Assembly (NCBI GenBank): GCA_964590225.1
Contig: CAZPWS010000028.1
Span: forward strand, 1 to 43,520
Direction: 5' to 3'
From: JAEUSG01 sp964590225
Lineage (GTDB): Bacteria > Fibrobacterota > OXYB2-FULL-49-7 > JAEUSG01
DNA length: 43,520 nt
The position numbers and the translations under genes were made by a program. Within the stretch, counting starts at the first letter, position 1; the number at the start of each line of letters is the position of its first letter. The notes under the pieces are model-generated. The model saw nothing but the letters and a program-made list of their open reading frames with translations. It did not search any database and was not told the DNA's origin. Positions 22,601 to 30,412 of the stretch are shown here, piece by piece.

Positions 22601-25237
22601 CGTTGTGTAAGTGCCAGCTCCGTCCGTAACCGTGCGCTCAACAAGGGTATCATCATTCAGCCGTATCGCCACCTTATATGTCTTGGCAGCCTCGATGGTC
22701 ACGGATTTATCAAGCGTTACAGAACTTGCCGTTGCGCTGACCAACCGCCCGCCCTCGCCCCATTGCGGCACATCGTGTTGAATGTTCACGCAATCGCCAA
22801 CGGTGCAGGCTATGGCGTCAACGTCTTGTTCGGTTTCAATAGACCTGACAACGTATTGATTTTTATAAAGTCTCAGCATCCCGGCCCGCCATGCCTCACT
22901 TGCCTTGTTGATGCCGAATAGTTCTAAGGCGGCTTTGTTTGTTTTCGTGGTAAGGTTAGAGTTGTAAACGGAAAGTGGTTCGCGGTTGTAGTCATTTTTC
23001 TTATTAATGAAATTAATTTCAATCTCTGCGGCTCGCTCAGATGTTGAAAGAAAGGATTCTTTAAAACTATCCTTGCCGATATTTCCTACCGTGAACATCT
23101 GCACCGGTGTCTTTTTCTTATCAATGGAGATGGTCAGCTTCGTACCATTCCACACCGGAATTGCCCGCCCGACCTGGCATACCTGGAGTATTGCATCCCA
23201 AACGCTAATCTCCGTATCAAAGATGCCATTGAAGGTACAACGCTTTTCGCCCCGAAGTACCTTAACTCCGCTCCCCGGTGCCTGGGATAAGGCCGGGGAA
23301 ATGGTCATGGTGTTGCTTGCAATAGACTGGATTACTGGCACCTGGGTTTCATCGTCTTTGCCCTGATATGCGGTTCCGCCGGTAGGGTCGATAAGAATTT
23401 TATCACCCTCGGCAAATAAAGAACCACCGCTTTGTAAGATGATATGGGTTGTGTCTGAACCTGTTGTTGTTAACGCTTTTGTTTCACCGTCATAAACCGT
23501 ACTGTCGCAATAATCTGCCCACGCCTTGAAGGCTGCAGTGTCAAGCTGTGCAGGCTGCATATTGTCGTATCGTATGATTGTGCCACTGTTGTCGAAGACC
23601 GGCTGCGTTGCTATATTATATGCAACCCATGCCGGATTGTTGGAATATCCATATGTCCACGTCTCAGGACTCAGGCTAGTACATCGCCTGATTTTTTTTC
23701 CCTTCACGATGCAGGAAAATCGCAGAGAGCCTGAGAGCTGATTTGTTGCAAGTGCCTTTATGGCCACATAGGCCAATCTCGGATAAGTGAATTTATCCTT
23801 GATAATTTCTTTTACCGTATTCAGATAGGTACGATCCGAATACTTGATGTCGCCCTTATGGCTATCAGTCTGTCTGATTACCTTGATTTTGTGCTGTCCC
23901 TTGCGATCTGTCGGTATGCGTACATTATATTTCAGATACACGGCTGAAGTCTTCGCCGCTGCGTTTGTCATGTTTTTGGTAAGACTTCCTTTTGTACATT
24001 TGCGTATCGTCTTGCCTGCTTTTAGATATCGCCAATAATAGAAAATATAAGGATTGTCCTCGCCGCCAAGTCCGATATCCTGCACCTCAGGTGTGCCGCT
24101 CTTATCGTCCGTGCTTGTCTGTATCTCTTCCCATACCTCTTTGCCAGCCTTATACTGTTCGTGCACGTATCGACCAAGAGACCATCTATCAGATGCAATT
24201 GTTTCCGGGCTTGCCGATGCAACCTGATGCGTGAAAGGATACCAGGTAGCATCTCCTACCTTTTGTATCTCTAACTTCATCGTGACGTCAGTAGTCTTTA
24301 CATTGCCCTCGTCATCCGATTGGAAGAGGGCTGGACACATAACTACTACCTCAAGGGCGTCATAATTATTGCCGATGGTCGTGTAGATATACTCTTCATA
24401 CTTATTACTGATCTCGACACTCATCGCATATTCGGTCTTCGTGACGCCAAGAAGCTGCTCTGTAGCCGTATTGGTCTCACCGAGCCATTCAAAATCATTG
24501 AGGGCTTCCTGATCCATCTTTCCCACATATTTCTGGACATCAACGCCCTTGAAAGATGTCTCGTCCTGGTCGTTGATCTTGACGTCTGTAATTGAAGCCA
24601 ATTCACCGATGCCAAGTCCCACCGCAACGCAGGCATATTGTTTCTGATCAACGATGTCGTTATATCCCATGAAGATATTGCCATAGACCTTGTTTTGTCC
24701 GTAGATTTCAGCGATTGAAACGCCCTGCTGTTGTACCGTCTGCGGGCCCCAACTATAGGTCTGTGATGCATTACCGCTGAGGCTGTCCATGGTGGGGATT
24801 TTCGGTTTGGGAGGCGGAAGCATAAAATTGACCATGAGACCACCCGCAACGGTAATTCCACCCGCTACGATCATACCCGTTGTGGAAAGTGCCCCGGCAG
24901 CGGTTACGAATCCCATCGCTGCGGCTGCATAAGGAGCGGCTACGGCGATACCGATCATCATCACCGCCCGCAGAATGGTTTTCCCTCCGCCTCCTCCGCC
25001 CTGTATTTCAGGAACAAAAAGGATGTAGTCGCCCTCGCAAGGGAATGTTGTTGGCAGATGTTCTTTCTGTACTATTCGGCCATTCAGGGACACAACATAA
25101 CTGATGTCTTCGGGAAAATATTTCTGCTTGATGTTGAGCAGGGATTGCGTCCCATCACAGGGGATAGGGATAATGTCCTTGTCAGTGCGATTGAACGGAT
25201 TATAGATTTTTATTAATTGTGCCTTATCGTATGACAT
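19616..25237 (-). CDS. Tail-tip/host-specificity protein (lambda J-like) with fused I-like N-terminus, 1873 aa
   Basis: Residues 1-80 resemble a ubiquitin/MoaD-type beta-grasp (V-V-S-L-N-G-R-I-V, E-G-D-Y-I-L-F-V-P), the part lambda carries in separate gene I, followed by Gly-rich G-G-G-G-G-G-K and two hydrophobic segments (about 87-140). The J core follows, with Q-Q-G-V-S-I-A-E-I-Y-G-Q-N-K-V-Y-G. Several fibronectin III-like units come next (for example P-A-K-V-S-N-L-A-L-K...VSWDPP). The C-terminal 95 residues form a domain shared with the lipoprotein gene downstream. It forms the tail tip, binds the receptor and starts injection. Larger than lambda J (1132 aa). Start has AAAGGGA; overlaps the NlpC gene by 14 bases. 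Confidence 0.85.
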   Translation of the reverse strand: MSYDKAQLIKIYNPFNRTDKDIIPIPCDGTQSLLNIKQKYFPEDISYVVSLNGRIVQKEHLPTTFPCEGDYILFVPEIQGGGGGGKTILRAVMMIGIAVAAPYAAAAMGFVTAAGALSTTGMIVAGGITVAGGLMVNFMLPPPKPKIPTMDSLSGNASQTYSWGPQTVQQQGVSIAEIYGQNKVYGNIFMGYNDIVDQKQYACVAVGLGIGELASITDVKINDQDETSFKGVDVQKYVGKMDQEALNDFEWLGETNTATEQLLGVTKTEYAMSVEISNKYEEYIYTTIGNNYDALEVVVMCPALFQSDDEGNVKTTDVTMKLEIQKVGDATWYPFTHQVASASPETIASDRWSLGRYVHEQYKAGKEVWEEIQTSTDDKSGTPEVQDIGLGGEDNPYIFYYWRYLKAGKTIRKCTKGSLTKNMTNAAAKTSAVYLKYNVRIPTDRKGQHKIKVIRQTDSHKGDIKYSDRTYLNTVKEIIKDKFTYPRLAYVAIKALATNQLSGSLRFSCIVKGKKIRRCTSLSPETWTYGYSNNPAWVAYNIATQPVFDNSGTIIRYDNMQPAQLDTAAFKAWADYCDSTVYDGETKALTTTGSDTTHIILQSGGSLFAEGDKILIDPTGGTAYQGKDDETQVPVIQSIASNTMTISPALSQAPGSGVKVLRGEKRCTFNGIFDTEISVWDAILQVCQVGRAIPVWNGTKLTISIDKKKTPVQMFTVGNIGKDSFKESFLSTSERAAEIEINFINKKNDYNREPLSVYNSNLTTKTNKAALELFGINKASEAWRAGMLRLYKNQYVVRSIETEQDVDAIACTVGDCVNIQHDVPQWGEGGRLVSATASSVTLDKSVTIEAAKTYKVAIRLNDDTLVERTVTDGAGTYTTLNITPNFSSVPVQYNPYAFGEDGIVTKPFIILNFDRTHDQKCRLEAAEYIEGIYDLVDYGDPLIKLTNYSSLDPIAKVSNLALKEISAIDSNGQFTQKVQVSWDPPTNNILKYVKLYYKEYGVDNEYTYWGQTDHSPYLSPPVKSATTYEIKVVGVNLFGIEDSLSEAPSATITITSIPTSINNQMKNGITGLQIFGQGNDTEFGGRDCKFIWEYKRSVDLNLDAGSENTGAGQHYPDPWFKDFKIEIWGILSTDKLPRRTEWVTQNEYNYTLEKNYEDGLVRDFEIRSWARDRFNRLSTNPAILRVTNPAPKMLKADGTTIVPTVRKIKHGNRVSWPHPYNSKGKPEYDLVAFILYCAEDSGFTTNVKKYKIASLVNGFDPTGDISSILYKIEVDGLDPKKTYYYKVVPLDAYSVAGGLPSSVISSIPGLTHDDDENDKPRPAKYDITNLVISAITEINDDGKTVTNLLIKGLKAIEADADGYILEYRTIKNLSAVSAPTGAEVDAGISGSYAVDGDTLLIGIDGEAGTGTTDTNYFKKKIRDIKNNWKYFFRIRTQDTGGNKGEWSEWVTFSTTKDNNASDTTPPSVPYLSLSATTDAIDMTASIASPPADLSGFQFAVKTSAFSGDEASYIHAAVDAAAGKGKVSFYGNVGTTYYVKARSYDNSQNYSSWTTAQTSSPMGVGLDLLSEPFSKWLFDGSFSSSANNKVSWTSGTMKKKKNSGATTNYSISSATNQTITGTRFICFDSAASTTAFQIYTASQYQGSDTAVGVAKVEQTSGVKVNIHRLIGSDVFAVSAYEGGFNVLSAKTADLGTVTTGTIKMSDGSNVRIYQDGTVNPPILRISKAGYNADTETNPNNLLWSSAYNYFKIIDNGNASVTFDAFDGVGGHPSPIAAGSVGEQVVTLSHYGSSSKLAVFGAALFGSAPNDWLRVMPFELYNNADQYQHFEIAYSPSNTSIICARRVFNGATSGTYSPGSITLTVNWYLLAETLS

Positions 25238-25607
25238 AATATCCCTTTATTCGTTTCTTCCAATCCTCAAGTCTTTCCACACATACGGAAGTTTTCTGCA
25301 TGATGTGGATGAAGGTTTGACAGTCTTTCAAAACGACCCCGATATGACTCACATACGGAGGCCTGATTGTGAAGGTTACGAGGCAATAGGGAATCGGATT
25401 TTTGATTTCTTCAAATAATGGCTTTGCTTTTTGTATCATTGCGTTTATTTGTTCTGCCTCAGATGCCGAATTGAAGTCGGGTAGCACGCGTCCCAAACGG
25501 CGATATATTTCAAAGCATAATCCCCAGCAATCGTAAGCTTCTAAGCCACGTCCACCATAAACAAATCCTTTTCCAAGTAAATCCTCGTACTTAAGCAAAT
25601 CGGACAT
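25224..25607 (-). CDS. NlpC/P60 peptidase, lambda K-like tail-tip protein, 127 aa
   Basis: The catalytic Cys27 lies in A-Y-D-C-W-G-L, His88 in S-H-I-G-V-V, and a third polar residue is His101 in F-I-H-I. This is the NlpC/P60 papain-like fold used in tail tips to open peptidoglycan during DNA entry. The ATG at 25607 is chosen because GGGAGG lies 5 bases before it; longer forms have no family features. It overlaps the L-like gene by 17 bases and the J-like gene by 14, the classical L-K-(I)-J order. The separate JAMM domain of lambda K is absent. Confidence 0.85.
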   Translation of the reverse strand: MSDLLKYEDLLGKGFVYGGRGLEAYDCWGLCFEIYRRLGRVLPDFNSASEAEQINAMIQKAKPLFEEIKNPIPYCLVTFTIRPPYVSHIGVVLKDCQTFIHIMQKTSVCVERLEDWKKRIKGYYVIR

Positions 25608-26394
25608 TACCGCCTCCCATGCCCGGGAAACCGCCGAAGCGTTCCGTATTCTGCAAGCCCCGACAATCATCAAGGGTACGTTTGCAAAGCTGTGTACCGT
25701 CTTCTGTCCAAACAACAGTACCATCCGCTACGGTCCCGCTTGTTGGCCATGTCGCCGGTTCTGTCGCACCAGATGTGCCTGATGTGGTACATTTGTACCG
25801 ATGTTGAGTGCTATCGGTTGCGGTTTCAATCACGTAATGAGGTGTTGTACTATTGTAAGCAGTGTTTGCCTTCCAGCCCGCATAATTGCATTCACGAGCA
25901 TTATTAGAACCTGTGTTAAACTGCCAGTTGCAATGTTCCGCAATGTAACGATAGAGCGGGAATCTCTTGCGGAGCGGGTTCGGCATACCTAAAGTGAATG
26001 TCACCCAATAAGCATCCGTCTCTGTCGTCAGGATATTAAAAGTCATTTCCAGTTCGGAATAATTCTCTGCAAGCAGGGCTGCATTAACAACCCTGATCAA
26101 TACTGTAGAATCCACGCCGCCGCTTGTAGCTTCAAGATATCCCTGCATAAGCCTGGTAACATTCGACACCCGCAATGAGACCGTTGGGATCTCACCCGTC
26201 CCGGATTGCTTTGTCGGTTCGACTTGAAAGGGAACGGCGGTATAGACCTGGCTATTAAAGGTAATATCTTCGGTATTATTGACAAGATAAAACTTTGTAT
26301 TGTCGGTGAGGGTGATATCTAAAAGGACAAGCCAAGGATTCGGACTTGCTATCTTATTTTTTTCGAGGATCAGATTTGCAGGTAGTGTTTTCAT
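25591..26394 (-). CDS. Lambda L-like minor tail protein with inserted chitin-binding-like module, 267 aa
   Basis: The N-terminal 150 residues match lambda gpL-type tail proteins (PWLVLLDITL, TVSLRVSNVT). The C-terminal Cys set C155, C169, C237, C244 corresponds to the four Cys that hold an iron-sulfur cluster in gpL. Between C169 and C237 sits an extra module (about 172-234): Y-A-G-W-K-A-N-T-A-Y, Y-K-C-T-T-S-G-T-S-G, E-P-A-T-W-P-T and V-V-W-T-E-D-G, which resembles small carbohydrate-binding (ChtBD3-like) domains. The module may reach sugars near the tail tip. The fold is not broken by the insert since both Cys pairs remain. Confidence 0.8.
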   Translation of the reverse strand: MKTLPANLILEKNKIASPNPWLVLLDITLTDNTKFYLVNNTEDITFNSQVYTAVPFQVEPTKQSGTGEIPTVSLRVSNVTRLMQGYLEATSGGVDSTVLIRVVNAALLAENYSELEMTFNILTTETDAYWVTFTLGMPNPLRKRFPLYRYIAEHCNWQFNTGSNNARECNYAGWKANTAYNSTTPHYVIETATDSTQHRYKCTTSGTSGATEPATWPTSGTVADGTVVWTEDGTQLCKRTLDDCRGLQNTERFGGFPGMGGGNVRFA

Positions 26395-26756
26395 TACACC
26401 TCAAGCAAGGTAAATTCCACGTCATAATAAGTCGTCACAGCGTTTTTCAGAACGCATTTATACTGAGGTATCTTTTCGAATCGTACCGTATACTGTGTGC
26501 TGGTTGCGGGATGGTTCCATGTGAAACTGTCCGAGCCTTCTCTGACCGTAGTTACAAGGGCATCCAGCTTGTTCGCCCCGCTCTTGTCCGCCTCCGGTAG
26601 CATGTGGTAAATCACTTTGAACCTTCTACGTATGCGTGTGTATCGTGGCCGTGTGTGTTGATACCCGCCCTCCATTTCTGAGCGGATCGTGGCATCTTCC
26701 CTTTCCTCATCAGTAGGCCATGTCGGTGCTATGGATAATGTTGGAAATGCTGGCAT
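26394..26756 (-). CDS. Lambda M-like minor tail protein, 120 aa
   Basis: The product has P-T-W-P-T-D-E-E, R-P-R-Y-T-R-I-R-R-R-F-K-V-I-Y and F-T-W-N-H-P-A-T-S-T-Q-Y, a pattern typical of the short tail protein between tape measure and L in lambda-type tails. It belongs to the tip complex around the tape-measure end. Its TAA stop and the L-like ATG touch at 26394. Length is normal. Confidence 0.75.
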   Translation of the reverse strand: MPAFPTLSIAPTWPTDEEREDATIRSEMEGGYQHTRPRYTRIRRRFKVIYHMLPEADKSGANKLDALVTTVREGSDSFTWNHPATSTQYTVRFEKIPQYKCVLKNAVTTYYDVEFTLLEV

Positions 26757-26757
26757 A

Positions 26758-28647
26758 TTATTTCAACCCCGCAAAGGCGTTACGTAAGGCGCCATTGCTA
26801 TTGAGATTTTTCAAGATTACATTCACTACATACCGTTCACCGTCAAACCTCGCCCCTTGATTCTCCATACTCACTTGCTGTCCGGTCTGATTCTCAACAT
26901 TGATAGATACATTCATGTTTGGTTTGCCGATGTTCCCATTGTTGATGCGGTCGAGTGCTGCAACACCCCTGCGGCTCATTACGTATTCGCCGGCCTGTAA
27001 CACAGCAGGTATCTCATCACGAGCCAAACCGCCGCGATGGAAGCTACGCACATAACCGCCATTATGCACCTTTGCGACATTCCCGCCGCCAGAACTGCCG
27101 CCAGAACTGCCGCCAGAAAAACTAAACCCAAATGCAGAACCTATACCGCGCATGGCCTGGAACGCCATCCATTGCGCCATCATCCTCAACACCGCATCAA
27201 TCCAGGCATCTGCCATGCCTTCGATCATGCCAAGAAAAGAATCCTTGAAAGACTGTTCGCCCCGGATCATGTTTTTCCAGCCCTGAAAGAAAGTTGACGA
27301 CATGCCCTGCTGTGCATCGGCCATGGCGTCTTTCGTTGCCTGTGCCCAAGTGAATCCTTCTCGCTTCTGTTCAGCATAGAAGAGTCTTACACCGTCTAGC
27401 ATGTTTTGAGAGTTTGCCAGTCGCTGTTCTTCAAGCTCCTGCATGCGTGCGTTGAATGCCTGCCAGGCCAACTCTATATCGCCCGTAATCTCTATTTCTT
27501 CGTCACGCCTTTTTTCGAGGAGTTCTTTTTGATACTCATAATAAGAACGAGAGTTGAATTTTAATGCCTCATACATATCCGCGTATGCGTCACGGATTGC
27601 GTTTGCGGTGCGTATGGCCTCACGCTCTGCGTCCTTGTTGTCTTTTTTCGTTTCTTTTGGTGGTATGATGGGAACGGCTTCTTTCGGCTGAAAAGGTTCG
27701 CCGCCAAAACTGAAAGGTAAATCTCTTAAACTTGTCGCTCCCCGTGTTGCGGCCTGAAATTCCTTTGTTTTTTCGGTTGCCGTCTCTATTCCCCGAACAT
27801 ACTTGTTCCATGCGTCATCCCCCAGGTCCCTCAAATGTTCGAGTGGAATAAGAAACTCCGGAAAAAATTGCAAAAAGAAACCCCGTATCGACTGCATATT
27901 TTTCAGAAAGTTACTTGTGCCTGGTATGAGGCTATTCCCTATCGCAAAACCCACTTCTTCGGCTACCTGTTTCAATTCTCTCAAATTGTCATTAAATTCA
28001 GCCGCGGCCTTTGCAGTGTCTTCAGTAAATATCGTTGATACTTTTAAACCGCTATCCGCAATGTCGTTCATGACGGGGATCAGGTCTTGTCCGCTTTTAC
28101 CAAATAACTGTACCGCCAGATCAAGCTTTTCCGTACCCTCCCGAAAATTGGCGAACCTTCCCGAGAGCTTAGTAAATATCTCGATAAGCGGTCTGGATGT
28201 ATCTATTCCCAACGCCCTAAAGATACGATTCATTTCGCTTGTTTCTGTTCTTGCCTCTATAATATTCTGAGCAAGAATTTTCAAACCAACTCCAAGAGTT
28301 GATAGCGATATGTCTGATAACTCCGCTACCTTCTTTAAGCCATATAATTCTTCAATGCTAATGCCTGTCTTTTCCTTCATCTTTAGCAATTCTTCACCAA
28401 CATTTGCGGTATATTTTTGTAGTGCAAACAATGCCCCGGTAACGGCTGTAATCGGAGCCGTGATCTGCGCAAATTGCCATCCTATCAGGCCGATATTTTT
28501 GACAAGCGGCATAAAGTTCAGAGACTCCATATCCTTGCTGACGCCCTTCAAGAATTTATTCGTGTCGGCCTTCGCCCTTTTAAGGCCAGAGTCCAACCTT
28601 GAAAGGTTTGCTGATATCTCCACATACGCCGCGCCTAACCTGCCAAT
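26758..28647 (-). CDS. Tail tape-measure protein (lambda H-like), 629 aa, probable ATT start
   Basis: The product has N-terminal E-I-S-A-N-L-S-R-L-D-S-G-L-K-R-A, long helices (30-260), hydrophobic parts, Gln/Glu-rich helices (330-420) and the C-terminal lambda-H-type part with G-G-Y-V-R-S-F-H-R-G-G and V-L-Q-A-G-E-Y-V-M-S-R-R. It sets tail length and helps DNA entry; at 629 residues a short tail is expected. A GTG start is possible at 28623, but a perfect AGGAGG lies 8 bases before an ATT at 28647, which adds G-R-L-G-A-A-Y, the usual start of this family. ATT initiation is rare, so this point is unproven. Confidence 0.8.
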   Translation of the reverse strand: MGRLGAAYVEISANLSRLDSGLKRAKADTNKFLKGVSKDMESLNFMPLVKNIGLIGWQFAQITAPITAVTGALFALQKYTANVGEELLKMKEKTGISIEELYGLKKVAELSDISLSTLGVGLKILAQNIIEARTETSEMNRIFRALGIDTSRPLIEIFTKLSGRFANFREGTEKLDLAVQLFGKSGQDLIPVMNDIADSGLKVSTIFTEDTAKAAAEFNDNLRELKQVAEEVGFAIGNSLIPGTSNFLKNMQSIRGFFLQFFPEFLIPLEHLRDLGDDAWNKYVRGIETATEKTKEFQAATRGATSLRDLPFSFGGEPFQPKEAVPIIPPKETKKDNKDAEREAIRTANAIRDAYADMYEALKFNSRSYYEYQKELLEKRRDEEIEITGDIELAWQAFNARMQELEEQRLANSQNMLDGVRLFYAEQKREGFTWAQATKDAMADAQQGMSSTFFQGWKNMIRGEQSFKDSFLGMIEGMADAWIDAVLRMMAQWMAFQAMRGIGSAFGFSFSGGSSGGSSGGGNVAKVHNGGYVRSFHRGGLARDEIPAVLQAGEYVMSRRGVAALDRINNGNIGKPNMNVSINVENQTGQQVSMENQGARFDGERYVVNVILKNLNSNGALRNAFAGLK

Positions 28648-28662
28648 AGTAGTACCCTCCTG

Positions 28663-28943
28663 TTAGCTTGGTATCCTTATTTCATGTTTCCTGCAAATCT
28701 GTAATAATTCATCCACTGACAATTCCTCCCCTGCTTCCTCTTCGTCCTCGCTATCGCCCTTGTTTGTTGCCTGTCCAGAGAATAATTTTTCAATCTCAAG
28801 GATATTTTCAAGGTATGAGCGGTATTGATATACCGTCAAGGTCTTGATTTCTGTGACTGAAAAACCGTAGTACTTTGAAAGTAGCGCAAACTCCAACTCG
28901 TGGGTTAAGGCTTTTCCGCCGGAGTCGGGGTTTGCGCTGTCTC
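28663..28943 (-). CDS. T-part of tail assembly chaperone, made by -1 frameshift
   Basis: This frame (93 residues after the shift) has no ATG and no ribosome site; a TTG at 28896 is the only start. It is open across the end of the G gene and begins R-D-S-A-N-P-D-S-G-G-K-A. The core L-E-F-A-L-L-S-K-Y-Y-G-F-S-V-T-E-I and Y-Q-Y-R-S-Y-L-E-N-I fits the T domain that binds the tape measure in lambda GT. With the first 125 residues of G it would form a fusion of 218 residues. Confidence 0.7.
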
Positions 28944-29318
28944 GTTTTTTGGCGTTGCAAACGAATCAACAAGATTAAGAATATCTCTCAGATTATCCCT
29001 GCTGATTAATTTCTTCACTTCGTCAAGTGTTACATCTGGCTGTGCATGTTTCAGCGATAGCCAGATATAATAGATTGCCCCGTGTATGCTATTCGTCACG
29101 CCTTCAATTTCTTCAGGTGTGAGCGGGGTCTTCATGATGTCGATCTGTTCCCTGATCGTCAGGGCTGAATTCACCAGCAACAAGGCCTTAATCCGCTCGG
29201 CCTTTGCGTATATCTCTATCTCCCCGATATCGTTGATTGTTAGTGGAGACAAGATATAATCCTTGCCATCAAGTGTTATATTGATTCCGTTGCCCGTTAT
29301 CTTGTTCACTTCATTCAT
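28905..29318 (-). CDS. Tail assembly chaperone (lambda G-like), 137 aa
   Basis: The product has I-T-L-D-G-K-D-Y-I-L-S-P-L-T-I-N-D-I and a helical body, typical of G-type tail chaperones, and lies between the tail-tube genes and the tape measure as expected. The final residues (T-P-K-N-E-T-A-Q-T-P-T-P) are a flexible tail which contains the frameshift site. It overlaps the upstream gene by 8 bases. Confidence 0.75.
   Translation of the reverse strand: MNEVNKITGNGINITLDGKDYILSPLTINDIGEIEIYAKAERIKALLLVNSALTIREQIDIMKTPLTPEEIEGVTNSIHGAIYYIWLSLKHAQPDVTLDEVKKLISRDNLRDILNLVDSFATPKNETAQTPTPAEKP
28944..28950 (-). promoter_or_regulatory. -1 ribosomal frameshift site A AAA AAC
   Basis: In the G frame the codons are CCA AAA AAC, so the heptamer A AAA AAC matches the X XXY YYZ rule exactly. 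A shift leads straight into the open T frame. It lies 12 codons before the G stop, the usual distance in G/GT systems. Confidence 0.75.
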
Positions 29319-29613
29319 GCCTGATCATCTCCAATTCATTATTGTGTATCTTGTTTAATGCCGTTTCCGGGGGAACGGAGAGCCTTACTTTTACCGTATC
29401 GGCCCGAAGCATTTCGCATTTCTCCACCCAGTACAATTCAGCCATTGCCACATTATCGGCAGGTATTTCAAAGAACCAAAACTGCTTTGCCCTGCATTTC
29501 CAACCCAGAAGCTTGCCCTGAATCGGATCAATGTTTGCCTGAACATTCCAGTATAGAAACCCGCCGATCTGACGATTATCAAGAGATCTGATAACCCCGA
29601 TAGCGCCGTTCAT
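29311..29613 (-). CDS. Hypothetical tail-region protein, 100 aa
   Basis: Not recognised. The product is beta-rich with several Trp (F-L-Y-W-N-V, K-L-L-G-W-K-C, Q-F-W-F-F-E). It overlaps the second tail-tube gene by 4 bases and the chaperone gene by 8 bases, so it is translated with the tail genes and may help or cap the variant tube. Confidence 0.55.
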   Translation of the reverse strand: MNGAIGVIRSLDNRQIGGFLYWNVQANIDPIQGKLLGWKCRAKQFWFFEIPADNVAMAELYWVEKCEMLRADTVKVRLSVPPETALNKIHNNELEMIRHE

Positions 29614-30401
29614 AATAACGCTACCTGCAATTCACCCGTGCCGATAAAGTTGTATTTATAAAGCACCAATCCTTTTGTATCAACGGCAGGTTCAACATCT
29701 GCTATAATCGCCTGTCCGTTCCATGCCTGGCCCGCTGTTGTAGATTCTGCCAGGGCAAGCCAGACCTGTTGACCTATTGAAAGCGGCGCATCTTTTTTCA
29801 ATCCTTCAAAGTTTCCTGACCAACCCGTAATTGTGCTTAAGAATTCGTCTTTGCCTGCGCTGTCAAAGTCGGTCACTTCCTCCGTGCCAGTCTTATAATT
29901 AAGCGTCCATTGCCTCATACCTGCCACAGATTTCAGCGCCCTGACATCGTCGATATCAAAAGTACTGTCTGCAAGATCAATGGCTTGTTTTAGTCCTATC
30001 GATATAACAGCCGTTAAGGCTGCTGGATTACTGAGTTTTAATAATACCCTTGTCCATGTGTTGGCAAGTAAGGCAGGTAAATTCAAGGTTTCGAGGGGAC
30101 TTGCGCAATTCGCCGTATCGTCAAGCAATAATTGCAGATCGCCCGCGCTGGTATTTACACCGCTTCTTACCCAAGCCAATATCGTTTTGTAAGCCGATAA
30201 ATTCACGGGAGATAATGCCTCAGACATTAATATTGATACTCCGACACCAACGGTCGTTGCCCTTGCGGCGTTGCCGTCCTTGCCGGTCGTGATACTGAGC
30301 GTTACGCCTGATATTGCTTGTTCGTTGAAGGTGTCGTTGCAGTCCTCAACGACTAATGAGTTTGTATATACGTGTCCTGTTTTGCCCGATAATGCTGGCA
30401 T
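29610..30401 (-). CDS. Second tail-tube-like protein with about 148-residue inserted domain, 263 aa
   Basis: The ends match the tail-tube protein at 30839-31210: start M-P-A-L-S-G-K-T-G, and from residue 158 V-A-G-M-R-Q-W-T-L-N-Y-K-T-G-T-E-E-V-T-D-F to the end. Between them (about 10-157) is an extra beta-rich domain with V-V-E-D-C-N-D-T-F, I-L-A-W-V-R-S-G, L-Q-L-L-L-D-D-T, W-T-R-V-L-L-K-L and F-D-I-D-D-V-R-A-L, which has the plan of galactose-binding-like jelly rolls (carbohydrate-binding modules). It may be a tube subunit that displays the domain on the tail surface, or a specialised ring. SD AGGAG is present. Confidence 0.75.
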   Translation of the reverse strand: MPALSGKTGHVYTNSLVVEDCNDTFNEQAISGVTLSITTGKDGNAARATTVGVGVSILMSEALSPVNLSAYKTILAWVRSGVNTSAGDLQLLLDDTANCASPLETLNLPALLANTWTRVLLKLSNPAALTAVISIGLKQAIDLADSTFDIDDVRALKSVAGMRQWTLNYKTGTEEVTDFDSAGKDEFLSTITGWSGNFEGLKKDAPLSIGQQVWLALAESTTAGQAWNGQAIIADVEPAVDTKGLVLYKYNFIGTGELQVALL

Positions 30402-30412
30402 AATTAATACTC

